The notes: generated by a model not told the origin, from the sequence alone. A stretch of DNA of 64,000 nucleotides from Leifsonia sp. ku-ls (GCA_003367665.1 QKXI01000010.1:62001-126000); one strand, 5' to 3'; counted from the stretch's first letter, positions 25,578 to 34,461 are shown. Numbers and translations are program-made.

Positions 25578-25634
25578 CGAGTGGTGACAACATGTCACCA
25601 CTCGAACCGAGTGGTGACAGGATGTCACCACTCG
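25578..25634. repeat. Two tandem perfect 27-bp palindromic hairpins
   Basis: Two units, 25578-25604 and 25608-25634, each with arms CGAGTGGTGACA and TGTCACCACTCG and a 3-base centre (ACA in the first, GGA in the second), separated by AAC. The arms are identical between units. They fill the gap between convergent genes, so they could act as a two-way terminator, though neither has a T-run. They could also be a paired protein-binding site or members of an interspersed repeat family. Confidence 0.9.
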
Positions 25635-25638
25635 GCGG

Positions 25639-26259
25639 CTAGGGGACGGGCCAGCCCTGGGCGCCGAGGAGGGGGACGAAGGCGACGCCGCCGAGGTTCG
25701 TCTCCCGGAGGGTGCTGTCGGCGGCACGCTCGAACAGCGCGAGGTGCTGGGCGCGGCCCGGCCGGCCCACGGGCATGACGATCCGCCCGCCCGGCGCCAG
25801 CTGCTCCACCCACGCGGGCGGCACCGACGGCCCGGTCGCCGCCGCCACGATCGCGTCGTACGGCGCGCGGGGCGGCCAGCCCAGCGTCCCGTCGCCCGTC
25901 ACCACCTCGACGCGGTAGCCGAGCGCCTCCAGGGTCGCGGCGGCGCCGACGGCCAGATCGGGATGCCGCTCCACGCTCACGACGTGGTGGCCGAGCTCCG
26001 CGGCGACGGCCGCCGCATAGCCCGACCCCGTGCCGACGTCGAGCACGCGGTCCTCCGGCCCGATCCTCGCGGCCTCCAGCATCAAGGCGACGATGTACGG
26101 CTGCGAGATCGTCTGACCGTCGCCGATGGGCATCGGGTGGTCCTGGTAGGCGTACGGCGCGGCCGCCTCGTCCACGAACAGGTGCCGCGGCACGCGTCGC
26201 ATCGCGTCGAGGACCCGCTGGTCCTCGATCCCGCGGCGGGCGAGCTGCTCCTCGACCAT
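25639..26259 (-). CDS. pcm: Protein-L-isoaspartate O-methyltransferase
   Basis: 206 residues. The SAM-binding motif VLDVGTGSGY lies at about 72-81; the N-terminal MVEEQLARRGI, DHPMPIGDGQTISQPYIVA and C-terminal LGAQGWPV match PCMT enzymes that repair isoaspartyl damage in proteins. No start codon exists further upstream before the kinase gene stop. It follows the sugar-kinase gene by 37 bp on the same strand, so it may be read from the sugar operon. Confidence 0.85.
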   Translation of the reverse strand: MVEEQLARRGIEDQRVLDAMRRVPRHLFVDEAAAPYAYQDHPMPIGDGQTISQPYIVALMLEAARIGPEDRVLDVGTGSGYAAAVAAELGHHVVSVERHPDLAVGAAATLEALGYRVEVVTGDGTLGWPPRAPYDAIVAAATGPSVPPAWVEQLAPGGRIVMPVGRPGRAQHLALFERAADSTLRETNLGGVAFVPLLGAQGWPVP

Positions 26260-26296
26260 CCGCGCGCGCTCGATGCTGTGGTCGTGGTCCGTGCGC

Positions 26297-27292
26297 CTAT
26301 TGAACCACCGCGGCGGGGCGCTGCTCCAGGGTGTTCCTCGCGTTCTCGACCGCCGTCGCGCCCGCCCCCGCCGACTCCAGCGCCAGCAGCGCGGCGCCGA
26401 GGATGGGGCGGGCCGTCACCAGCTCCATCCGCGCCGCGGGCGCGCGCTCCGCGAGCAGCCGCTCGATCGTCCCGAGCAGCCGCTCGTCACGACCCCCGAT
26501 CACCCCGCCGCCCAGCACGACCGGCAACGGCCGGCCGAGCAGGTCGAGCCGCCGCAGCGTGGTCACGGCGAGCGTCGCGATCTCCTCCGCCTGCTCGTCG
26601 ATCAGCGAGCCGGCGATGGCGTCGCCGTCCCGGGCGCACGCGAACACCGTGGGCGAGAGGCGGGCCAGGTCGCGGTTCGGCAGACGCCCGAAGTGCAACG
26701 CCTCGATCACCTCCTGCACGCTCGCCAGCCCGAACGCGGCGGGGACCGCCTGCTCCAGGACCGTCGCGGCGCCCCGCCCGTCGGCGGCCCGCGCGGCGAA
26801 CCACAGGGCGCGCTCGCCGAGGTGCCAGCCGCCGCCCCAGTCACCCGAGATGGTGCCGAGCGACGGGTACCGGATGGTGCGGCCGTCGGCACGCACGCCG
26901 ACGCCGTTGATCCCGGTGCCGCACACCACGGCGACCGCGTCCGCCTCGTCCGTTCCGGCGCGCAGGAGCGCGAACAGGTCGTTGTCGACCGTCGCGTCCG
27001 CCCACGGCGTCCCCGCGATGCCGGCGCGGAAGGCCTCGATCTCGCCGGGCAGGTCGAGGCCGGAGAGGTAGAGGTTCGCCGCCGCGATCGGCCGCGGCCC
27101 GGTCTGCTCCCGCAGCCGGCCGATCAGCGCCGAGACCAGGTCGGCGGACTCGCGCATGCCGATCAGGTGCGGGCTGGACGTCGTTCCGCGCGCCTCCGCC
27201 AGCACCGTCCCGTCGAGCCCGAGCGCGACCGCGTCGGTCTTCGAGCCGCCGCCGTCGACCGCGATGACCAGCGGCTCGTCGGGGGAGGTCAC
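26297..27292 (-). CDS. BadF/BadG-family sugar kinase (N-acetylglucosamine-kinase-like)
   Basis: 331 residues from GTG at 27292, overlapping the GH4 stop (GTGA). Phosphate-1 loop AVDGGGSKTD near 11-20, adenosine/phosphate-2 region VVCGTGINGVG, and GDWGGGWHLGERAL, typical of the BadF/NagK fold. It likely phosphorylates an imported amino sugar or hexose with ATP. Coupled translation with a GH4 glycosidase suggests both act on the same imported substrate. Confidence 0.8.
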   Translation of the reverse strand: MTSPDEPLVIAVDGGGSKTDAVALGLDGTVLAEARGTTSSPHLIGMRESADLVSALIGRLREQTGPRPIAAANLYLSGLDLPGEIEAFRAGIAGTPWADATVDNDLFALLRAGTDEADAVAVVCGTGINGVGVRADGRTIRYPSLGTISGDWGGGWHLGERALWFAARAADGRGAATVLEQAVPAAFGLASVQEVIEALHFGRLPNRDLARLSPTVFACARDGDAIAGSLIDEQAEEIATLAVTTLRRLDLLGRPLPVVLGGGVIGGRDERLLGTIERLLAERAPAARMELVTARPILGAALLALESAGAGATAVENARNTLEQRPAAVVQ

Positions 27293-28560
27293 TTCGCCCA
27301 CTCCAGGTGCTCCCGGTTGTGCGCGATCAGCAGGTCGGTCAGCTTCTCCGCCCTGTCGTACTGCCCGACCAGCGGATGCGCGAGCATCGCCCGCAGCACC
27401 CGGTCGCGCCCGCCGTGCACGGCCGCCTCCAGCGCCAGCCGCTCGTAGCCGGCGACGTGGGCGATCAGCCCCGTGTGGTCGGCGGGCAGCGGGTCGACCG
27501 GCAGCGCGGTCACGCCGCGCGCGTCGACCGTGGCCGGCACCTCGATGACGTGGTCGTCCGGCAGGAACGGCAGCGTCCCGTCGTTGCGGAGGTTGACCAC
27601 CTGCACGTCGCCGCGGTCGCCGGTCAGCGACGCGATCAGGTCCACGGCGGCCTCCGAGTAGAAGGCGCCGCCGCGCTGCGCCAGCTGCTCCGGCTTCGTG
27701 TCGACCGCCGGGTCGCCGTACAGCTCCAGCAGCTCGCGCTCGACCCGCTGCACCGCCTCCGCCCGGGTGGGCGAGTCGAGCTGCTCCCGCAACACCTCGT
27801 CGTGGGCGTAGTAGTAGCGCAGGTAGTAGCTGGGCACGTCTCCCAGCAGCCGCAGCAGCGAGGCGGGCAGCTCGACCTCGCCGGCCAACTGCTCCAGCCG
27901 GTCGCGCAGCAGCTCCGGCAGCACGTCCCGGGTGCCGGAGGCGTCGGTGACGAACGCCGCGCGCTCCCAGGTGAGGTGGTTGAGGCCGACGTGGCCGAGC
28001 CGCACCTGCGCCGGCTCCACGCCGAGCAGGCCGGCGAAGCGGCGCTGGAAGCCGATGGCTACGTTGCACAGCCCGACCGCGCGGTGCCCCTCCCGCAGCA
28101 GGGCGCGCGTGACGATGCCGACGGGGTTGGTGAAGTCGACGATCCACGCGTCCGGCTTGGCGTGCCTGCGCACCTCCTCGGCGACGCGGAGCACGACGGG
28201 GACGGTGCGCAGCGCCTTCGCGAAGCCGCCCGGCCCTGTGGTCTCCTGGCCGATGCAGCCGCACTCGTGAGGCCAGGTCTCGTCGCCGTGCCGGGCGGCC
28301 TGGCCGCCGATCCGCAGCTGCAGCAGCACGACGTCCGCGTCCGCGACGCCCGCGACAAGGTCGGAGGTCGGCACGATGCGCCCGGGATGCCCGGCGGCGC
28401 GGAACATCCGCTCGCTCATGCCGCCGACCAGGCGCAGCCGCTCCGGATCGGGGTCGACCAGCCACAGCTCCTCGATCGGCAGCACGGCGCGCAGCCGGGC
28501 GAACCCGTCGATGAGCTCGGGGGTGTAGGTGGAGCCGCCTCCGACGACCGTCAGTTTCAC
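27289..28560 (-). CDS. GH4 family glycosidase (6-phospho-beta-glucosidase-like)
   Basis: 423 residues. N-terminal NAD-binding VVGGGSTYTPELI, FTNPVGI near 143-149, the metal-ligand Cys165 in AVGLCNVAIG, and GLNHLTW (His195), all diagnostic of GH4, which uses NAD+ and a divalent metal in a redox elimination mechanism. Closest in pattern to 6-phospho-beta-glucosidases. Those usually follow PTS uptake, but here it is in an ABC-importer operon, 3 bp downstream of a permease, with a kinase next door to make the phosphorylated substrate. Confidence 0.85.
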   Translation of the reverse strand: MKLTVVGGGSTYTPELIDGFARLRAVLPIEELWLVDPDPERLRLVGGMSERMFRAAGHPGRIVPTSDLVAGVADADVVLLQLRIGGQAARHGDETWPHECGCIGQETTGPGGFAKALRTVPVVLRVAEEVRRHAKPDAWIVDFTNPVGIVTRALLREGHRAVGLCNVAIGFQRRFAGLLGVEPAQVRLGHVGLNHLTWERAAFVTDASGTRDVLPELLRDRLEQLAGEVELPASLLRLLGDVPSYYLRYYYAHDEVLREQLDSPTRAEAVQRVERELLELYGDPAVDTKPEQLAQRGGAFYSEAAVDLIASLTGDRGDVQVVNLRNDGTLPFLPDDHVIEVPATVDARGVTALPVDPLPADHTGLIAHVAGYERLALEAAVHGGRDRVLRAMLAHPLVGQYDRAEKLTDLLIAHNREHLEWAK

Positions 28561-28563
28561 GTG

Positions 28564-29472
28564 TTATCCCTTCACTCCGGTGAGTGTGATGCCCTCCACG
28601 AAGACGCGTTGGGCGAAGAAGAAGATGAGGACGACGGGCACGGTCACCAGCATCGTCATGGCCATGGTGAGCCCCCAGTCGGTGCCGTGCACGCCGCGGA
28701 ACGACGCCAGCCCGTACGCCACCGGCCAGGCCGCCGGGTTCTCCGAGGTGTAGAGCAGCGGCCCGTAGTAGTCGTTCCAGGAGGCGAAGAACAGGAAGAT
28801 CGCCGTCGCCGCGATGCCCGGCTTCGCCATCGGGATGACGACCCGCCAGAGCACGCCGAACTCGCCGTTGCCGTCGATGCGCGCCGCGTCGGAGTACTCG
28901 CTCGGGATGGTGAGGAAGAACTGCCGCAGCAGGAAGATCGAGAACGCGTCGCCGAGCAGGTTCGGCAGGATCAGCGGCCACAGCGTCCCGGTCAGCCCCA
29001 GCTGCGACCACATGACGTAGATCGGGATGGCGGTGACCTGCGGCGGGAGCAGCATCGCGATGATGATGACCGTGAACAGCACGCCGGAGCCGCGGAAGCG
29101 GATCTTGGCGAGGGCGTAGGCGGCCGGGACGCTGGAGATCAGCATGAACGCCGTCGCCAGCACCGCGTACAGCGCCGAGTTGGCGAACCACTGCGCCAGC
29201 GGGACGGTCGTGAACACCTTCACGTAGTTGTCCCACTCGAACGGCTGCGGCCACAGCGACGCGGTCAGGGTCTGCTCGCTGGACATGAGCGAGGTGAGGA
29301 AGACGAAGACCACCGGCGCGATGAACAGCACGGCCAGCACGACGAGCACGGCGTGCTCGGCGATCCACGCGAGGACGCGGCGCGCCCGGGTCGACCGCGG
29401 CGTCGGGATCCGTCGGGGCGCCGGCGGCCGGGCCGGCGTCGTCGTGTCGGGGGAGAGGGTGGCGGAGGTCAT
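28564..29472 (-). CDS. Carbohydrate ABC transporter permease (CUT1 MalG-like)
   Basis: 302 residues from the ATG at 29472, overlapping the upstream permease stop (ATGA). Six membrane spans and the cytoplasmic EAA-type loop (EYSDAARIDGNGEFGVLWRVVIPMAKPG split as EYSDAARIDGNG and LWRVVIPMAKPG) that docks to an ATPase. It is the second channel subunit with the gene upstream. No ATP-binding subunit is encoded in the operon, as usual for CUT1 systems that borrow a shared MsiK-type ATPase. Confidence 0.85.
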   Translation of the reverse strand: MTSATLSPDTTTPARPPAPRRIPTPRSTRARRVLAWIAEHAVLVVLAVLFIAPVVFVFLTSLMSSEQTLTASLWPQPFEWDNYVKVFTTVPLAQWFANSALYAVLATAFMLISSVPAAYALAKIRFRGSGVLFTVIIIAMLLPPQVTAIPIYVMWSQLGLTGTLWPLILPNLLGDAFSIFLLRQFFLTIPSEYSDAARIDGNGEFGVLWRVVIPMAKPGIAATAIFLFFASWNDYYGPLLYTSENPAAWPVAYGLASFRGVHGTDWGLTMAMTMLVTVPVVLIFFFAQRVFVEGITLTGVKG

Positions 29473-30449
29473 TGCGCGCCTTCCGGGGTGAACGCCTTGA
29501 AGCGGCGCAGCAGCAGGACGAGGATGACGGCCGCGACGACGAACAGCAGCACCGCGAGCGCCGAGGCGTAGCCGAGCTGGTACGTCCCGAAGCCGCGCAC
29601 ATACAGCCACTGCGTGTAGGTGAGCAGGGAGCCGTCCGGGTAGCCGAGGTTGGTGCTGATGCCCTGGCCCACCACCGCCTTGCCGGACGCCACGGAGGAG
29701 GCGACCGCCGCCTCCGTGAAGTACTGGATCGCCGCGATCACGCCGGTGACGGCGGCGAACAGCAGCACGGGAGCGATCGAGGGCATGGTCACGTAGCGCA
29801 CCTTCTGCAGACCGCTCGCGCCGTCCAGCGACGCCGCCTCGTACTGCTCGCGCGGGACGTCGAGCAGTGCCGCCAGGAAGATGATCATGATGTCGCCCAT
29901 GACCCAGATGCCCAGCAGCACGAGCGAGGGCTTCGACCAGGCGGGGTCGTTGAACCACAGCGGGCCCTTGATCCCGAACCAGGCGAGCACCTGGTTCACC
30001 GGTCCCGTGCCGGGGTTGAACAGGAACACGAACGCCACGACGCTCGCCACCGGCGGCACGAGCGCCGGCAGGTAGAACACCGTGCGCCAGAAGCCGGAGG
30101 CGCGGCGGGCCCGGGCGAGCAGCCCGGCGACCAGCAGGGCGAAGCCTGTCTTGACCGGCACCCAGATCACGACGAACCACAGCGTGTTCAGGGTCGCGAG
30201 CCAGACGTTCGGGTCCTGGGTGAACAGGTACTCGTAGTTGCGCAGGCCGATCCACTGCGGCGGCGAGACGAGGTCGAACCGGGTGAACGAGTAGTAGACG
30301 GAGGCGATGAGCGGGTAGACGAAGAAGATCAGCAGCCCGAGCAGCGCCGGCGCGAGGAGGGCGAGGGTGACGAGCGAGCGCCGTCGCCGGGCGCCCGAGC
30401 GTGCGGGGCGGGCGGCGACCCGCCCCGCGCGGTCGATGGTGGCGGTCAT
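29469..30449 (-). CDS. Carbohydrate ABC transporter permease (CUT1 MalF-like)
   Basis: 326 residues. A basic, disordered first 35 residues precede six membrane spans. The EAA loop is EQYEAASLDGASGLQKVRYV with TMPSIAP following. Pairs with the downstream permease. It starts 10 bp after the solute-binding protein stop. Confidence 0.85.
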   Translation of the reverse strand: MTATIDRAGRVAARPARSGARRRRSLVTLALLAPALLGLLIFFVYPLIASVYYSFTRFDLVSPPQWIGLRNYEYLFTQDPNVWLATLNTLWFVVIWVPVKTGFALLVAGLLARARRASGFWRTVFYLPALVPPVASVVAFVFLFNPGTGPVNQVLAWFGIKGPLWFNDPAWSKPSLVLLGIWVMGDIMIIFLAALLDVPREQYEAASLDGASGLQKVRYVTMPSIAPVLLFAAVTGVIAAIQYFTEAAVASSVASGKAVVGQGISTNLGYPDGSLLTYTQWLYVRGFGTYQLGYASALAVLLFVVAAVILVLLLRRFKAFTPEGAQ

Positions 30450-30459
30450 GGCGTTCGGC

Positions 30460-31791
30460 TCACGGTCCGGTGCTCAGCGAGAGGGCGTCGTCGATCTGCT
30501 TGTCGACCGCCTTGAGGCCGGCGTCGAGGTCGCCGCCCTGGCTCTGGTACTTGTTCCAGTAGTCCTCGAAGGTCTGCTGGTACCCCGCGCCGAGCGGGCT
30601 GGGCGGCGTCGTCTGCACGTTCTTGTTCGAGGAGATGTCGAGGAATGTCTTGAACTGCTCGGAGACCTCGAGTTTCGGCGAGGCCAGCGCGTCCTTCGTG
30701 GTCGGGACGTTCTTCAGACCGTTGGCCAGCTTGACCACGGCGTCCGTGTCGGTGGTGAGGTACTTCAGCAGCGCCCAGGCGAGCTCGGGATGCGTCGACC
30801 CCTTCGAGATGCCAATGATGTTGCCGGTGATGTAGCCGCCGCCGTACAGGTCGGTGTGGTCGTCGGCGGTCGGGAACGGCGCGGTGCCGTAGTTGAGCCC
30901 CTTCGCCTGGTCGTCGATGAACGCCGTGCGGTACTCGCCGTCGAGGTTCATCGCCACCTGGCCGGTCTGGAACGCGTTGTCGGCCGAGAACTCCTGGCCG
31001 AGTCCCGAGGTGAAGGCGTTCAGCTTGTCCCAGCCGATCTTGTCGACGAAGCCCTTCTGCCAGGTCATGAGCTGCTTCCAGCCCTCGCTCGACCCGACCG
31101 CGCTCGTGCCGTCGCTCTTCAGCCACTCGGCGCCGGCCGCGGGGCCGTAGTGAGCCGCCGAGTTCTCGTACCAGCCCATGGTCGGGTTGAAGCCGAGGGT
31201 CTTGATCGAGCCGTCGCCGTTGAAGGTGGTGAGCTTCTCGGCCATCGCCTCCAGCTCGGTCAGGGTCTTCGGCGGCGCGGTGTAGCCGGCGGCCTGGAGC
31301 AGGTCCTTGTTGTAGTAGAGGCCGTAGACGTCGGCGAGCATCGGCATGGCGCAGCGGTTGCCCTTGTACTCGGTGTACGACTTCACCGTGTCGGAGAACT
31401 GGCCCATGTCGACCTTGTCGCGCTCGATCACCTTGTTCAGGCTGCGGAACGCGCCGTTCGAGCAGAAGTTGCCCACGATGTCGGTGGAGTAGGAGAGGCC
31501 GACGTCGACCTTGTTGCCGGTCGCGATGGCCTTCTGCAGCTTCTCGTCGTCCTGGCCGGAGTGCACGTCGACTTTGACCTTGGGGTACTTCTTCTCGAAG
31601 TCGTCGACGACCGACTGGATGACCTTCGCCTCCCGGTCGGAGAAGAAGTGCCAGAACGAGACCGTGCCGCTGAGGTCGCTCGGCGCGGTGTCGCTGAAGC
31701 TGCCGCCTCCCGAGCCGCCGGAGCAGCCGGAGAGGGCGAGCGCTGCGGCCGCGGTGATCGCGGCGGCGGCGATGAGATGACGGTGTTTCAC
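30460..31791 (-). CDS. Sugar ABC transporter solute-binding lipoprotein
   Basis: 443 residues from GTG at 31791, with GAGGGAG upstream. Lipobox LALSGCSGG (Cys near 23) anchors it outside the membrane. The body is a type-I sugar-binding protein of the MalE/CUT1 kind: GTVSFWHFFSDREAK, YNKDLLQAAGY and GWYENSAAHYGPAAG. It captures an oligosaccharide, probably a beta-glucoside or amino-sugar oligomer given the GH4 and kinase genes. Specificity is inference. Confidence 0.85.
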   Translation of the reverse strand: MKHRHLIAAAAITAAAALALSGCSGGSGGGSFSDTAPSDLSGTVSFWHFFSDREAKVIQSVVDDFEKKYPKVKVDVHSGQDDEKLQKAIATGNKVDVGLSYSTDIVGNFCSNGAFRSLNKVIERDKVDMGQFSDTVKSYTEYKGNRCAMPMLADVYGLYYNKDLLQAAGYTAPPKTLTELEAMAEKLTTFNGDGSIKTLGFNPTMGWYENSAAHYGPAAGAEWLKSDGTSAVGSSEGWKQLMTWQKGFVDKIGWDKLNAFTSGLGQEFSADNAFQTGQVAMNLDGEYRTAFIDDQAKGLNYGTAPFPTADDHTDLYGGGYITGNIIGISKGSTHPELAWALLKYLTTDTDAVVKLANGLKNVPTTKDALASPKLEVSEQFKTFLDISSNKNVQTTPPSPLGAGYQQTFEDYWNKYQSQGGDLDAGLKAVDKQIDDALSLSTGP

Positions 31792-31862
31792 TGTGGCTCC
31801 CTCACTGTCGGTGGTGCCTGTCGCTGTGAATGCGGGTGGATGGTGCGGTGCTGCGCGGGACG

Positions 31863-33008
31863 CTACGGTGCGATCCGCGACACTTCGGCGAAGAGCGCAT
31901 CGCGCACCTCGCCGACGAGGTGCTCCCGTGCTCCGCGGAGCACGGGGTGGGCGGCGACGCCGGTGGCGACGACGCTCCGTTCGCCCCAGCCGGGGCGGAG
32001 TTCTGCGGTGACGAGCTCGGCGAGGCGCGGGCCGCCGGCGCAGCCGGTCGGTCCGCCGAGCACGACGAGCTCGGGGTCGAGCAGCGCGAGCACGGGCACG
32101 ACGCCGACGGCGACGCGGCGTGCGAGGTCGTGCAGGAAGGCGTCGCGGGCGTCCGGGTCGCCCGCGAGGTCGGCGTCGAGCCCGTGGCCGGCGGCCAGGC
32201 GCGCCACGGCGGGGCCGCCGATGAGGTCCTGCAGGTCGCGCGCGTCGGCATCCAGCTCGGTGGCGGAGCGCGGGATGGGCAGGTAGCCGATCTCGCCGGC
32301 GCCGCCGGACACGCCCCGGTGGACGGTTCCGCCCTGGTCGACGGACAGGCCGAGGCCGTCGCCCATCCAGAGCAGCGCGAACCCGCCGGCCTCGCGGCCG
32401 ACGCCGTCGGTGCGCTCGGCGAGCGCGGCCAGGTTGACGTCGTTGTCGATGCGGACGGCCATCCCCAGCGCCTCCTCGAGGCGCCGCCGGATGCCCTGCT
32501 TCGGCCAGCCGGGAAGCGTCTCGATGTAGGTCAGCTCGTCGGTGCGCGGGTCGAGCGCGCCCTGCACGCCGATGCACACGGCGCCGACACGCTCGGCGTC
32601 GGCCCCGGCGGCCGCGCACGCCGCGTCGACCGCGGCCCGGACGTCGTCCTCGGGGGAGCGACCGGCGAGCGCGGTCACGGCGATCGGCCGCTCCTCGCCG
32701 GAGGCGTCCACGACGGTGGAGTGCAGGGCCTCGGCGTCGATGTCGACCGCGACGCCGAGCATCCGGTCGGTGCGCACGGCGTAGCTGGCGGCGTTGGGCC
32801 CGCGGCCGCCGGAGACCTCGCCGACGGCGTGGATGAGACCGGCGGTCTCGAGCCGAGCCACCATCTGAGCTGCGGTCGGCTTGGAGAGCCCGGAGAGCTC
32901 GCCGATGCGGTTGCGGGTGAGGACGCCGTGCTCGAGCAGCAGCGACAGCGCGGTGCGGTCGTTGGTCTCGCGCAGCCACCCGGGGGTGCCACGAACCGGT
33001 CCGGCCAT
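31863..33008 (-). CDS. ROK-family transcriptional regulator
   Basis: 381 residues from the ATG at 33008, chosen because GAAGGG lies six bases upstream; an ATG at 33014 overlaps that site. N-terminal winged HTH (about 14-62, NRIGELSGLSKPTAAQMVARL), then the ROK sugar-kinase-like fold with SGGAGEIGYLPIP. The usual zinc motif CxCGxxGC-x-E after it is absent, so ligand binding may differ from NagC/Mlc. It likely controls the ABC/GH4/kinase operon downstream on the same strand, 71 bp away. Confidence 0.85.
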   Translation of the reverse strand: MAGPVRGTPGWLRETNDRTALSLLLEHGVLTRNRIGELSGLSKPTAAQMVARLETAGLIHAVGEVSGGRGPNAASYAVRTDRMLGVAVDIDAEALHSTVVDASGEERPIAVTALAGRSPEDDVRAAVDAACAAAGADAERVGAVCIGVQGALDPRTDELTYIETLPGWPKQGIRRRLEEALGMAVRIDNDVNLAALAERTDGVGREAGGFALLWMGDGLGLSVDQGGTVHRGVSGGAGEIGYLPIPRSATELDADARDLQDLIGGPAVARLAAGHGLDADLAGDPDARDAFLHDLARRVAVGVVPVLALLDPELVVLGGPTGCAGGPRLAELVTAELRPGWGERSVVATGVAAHPVLRGAREHLVGEVRDALFAEVSRIAP

Positions 33009-33043
33009 CCTCATCCCTTCGTTGGAACGATCCTTGACCGGAA

Positions 33044-33073
33044 ATGTATCAGGAAAGTTTCTTTATAGTAAAG
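33044..33073 (-). promoter_or_regulatory. Promoter and palindromic operator upstream of the ROK regulator
   Basis: On the minus strand, TTTACT (33067-33072) and ATACAT (33044-33049) are spaced by 17 bp. CTTTACTATAAAG (33061-33073) is a palindrome with 5-bp arms that covers the -35, and resembles half of known ROK operators built on TTTACTAA. A second weaker palindrome, AGGAAAGTTTCTT, follows at 33051-33063. Self-repression is likely. Confidence 0.5.
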
Positions 33074-33132
33074 AGGCTGTTTCGGAAGAGGGCTGAACCG
33101 AGCGACGTGTCCGAGGCGGCCAAACTGTCTCC

Positions 33133-34440
33133 ATGACGGATTTCACGGCATCCACTCGCGATCGCTGGGCGAGCGAGGTCGTCCAGGCGCAACGGAAATA
33201 TGGGCGTTCGCTGCTGATCGACGTCTTCACCGGTGCGCTGATCTACGTCGGGGCGTCCGCCTTGGCGTGGTGCGTTTCGTGGATCGCGGGAACGGCGAAG
33301 CCGTCCTTTTCCACGGTCCTTCGCAACGACATAGCACCAGGCACGGCCCTCGGCGCTGCAGGCGTTCTCGCCGCCGTGATCATCGCGCTTCAGGTTGCCG
33401 TAAGAACCTCGACGCGCGTGCGTCCTCATGAATTCGCTCGAGCCCGGATACTGGCGTTGGTCGCGAGGATGTGCGGTGTTGGCGCGATGGGATTGGGATT
33501 CGCCACGGTATTCCATCGGGGGCTCGAGATCGCACCGTACGACATCTGGGGAACGTGGGCTCCTCTCGCGGGTGCGATGCTGCTTGCGATGCTGGCGGCC
33601 GACGCCTCCATCACCTCGAACGACCGTCAGGATTCGCGGCTGAGCGACTTCGAACGCATGGCGACTCTTCAGCGCCGCGAAAACGTGAGAGATTCCATCG
33701 CCTGGCGTGAGCTGCCCTCATGGCGTCGCAGATTCCGGGCTCTTCAGATCGCGATTGCTCTGGTTCTCGCGACGAGTCCTGGGGTCGTCGCTGCGCTCTG
33801 GCTCTCGCCGTCGTGGTTCAGTCCGCAGTTCGCGCTGGCCGGTGGGATCGTCTCGGTCCTGATCCTTGCCGTCTGCGGCGGGATGTCATACTTCACCCGT
33901 CTCAGCTGGCTGCGGGGCGACCGCCTAGGCGCCGTCCTCGTCGGATCTCAAATCGTCGGGATCGTGATCGTCTATGCCTTGGCGTTCTGGCTCGCAGGTT
34001 TGGAGCAATCGGCGAAAGTCGGTCTTCCCCAATCCTGGGGACTCCTGATCGCTCTCCTCCTCGATGGGGTCGCGGTCGTCGGTGCTCCTATAGCGGTCGT
34101 TCTCTGGCAGCTCTCGCTCGCAGGCGCGCTGGGTTATCGCAGCCTCGGTATGGAGCTTCTGAAGCGGTCGCTCGACAAGGAGATCGAGAGCCTGATGCGC
34201 ACTCCGCCTCCGCGCCGAGATGGGCAGCGGATCCGGACCTGGCCCATCCTCAGCGCGACGATGGTACTTGCCGTCATTGTGGCTCCCGTCGGCTGGTGGG
34301 TCGCTTCCAGGCTTCGGCATACCCGGACATGGACTCGCGCCGAATGGGCGTGGTTGAGGGTGGCCTGGTGGCTTTCCGCGACGCTGACGACGATCATCGC
34401 GCTCATCGCGATTGCCACTGCGCGATTAGACCTGCTGTAG
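33133..34440 (+). CDS. Unrecognised multi-span membrane protein, atypical composition
   Basis: 435 residues with about ten hydrophobic spans: a first at about 28-50, three more before residue 160, a charged loop at about 160-200 (DRQDSRLSDFERMATLQRRE), and the remainder to the C-terminus. I do not recognise a family. Codon use is visibly richer in A/T at third positions than flanking genes, which suggests recent acquisition. No Shine-Dalgarno is obvious before the ATG. It is divergent from the ROK regulator and converges on the epimerase gene. Confidence 0.55.
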   Translation: MTDFTASTRDRWASEVVQAQRKYGRSLLIDVFTGALIYVGASALAWCVSWIAGTAKPSFSTVLRNDIAPGTALGAAGVLAAVIIALQVAVRTSTRVRPHEFARARILALVARMCGVGAMGLGFATVFHRGLEIAPYDIWGTWAPLAGAMLLAMLAADASITSNDRQDSRLSDFERMATLQRRENVRDSIAWRELPSWRRRFRALQIAIALVLATSPGVVAALWLSPSWFSPQFALAGGIVSVLILAVCGGMSYFTRLSWLRGDRLGAVLVGSQIVGIVIVYALAFWLAGLEQSAKVGLPQSWGLLIALLLDGVAVVGAPIAVVLWQLSLAGALGYRSLGMELLKRSLDKEIESLMRTPPPRRDGQRIRTWPILSATMVLAVIVAPVGWWVASRLRHTRTWTRAEWAWLRVAWWLSATLTTIIALIAIATARLDLL

Positions 34441-34461
34441 GCCTGAAAAGAGGCCCCACCC

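Noticed and set aside
26297-29602. A 1101-codon frame suggesting a fusion of kinase and transporter
   Set aside because: Only the part from 27292 resembles a protein family; the rest is a shadow of the GH4 and permease genes.
30460-32979. An 839-codon frame upstream of the sugar-binding protein
   Set aside because: Signal peptide and lipobox start at 31791; the longer part is a low-complexity shadow of the ROK gene.
34440-34455. Small hairpin GGCCT/AGGCC between convergent genes
   Set aside because: Five base pairs with no T-run is too weak to call a terminator with confidence; mentioned only in the neighbouring entry.
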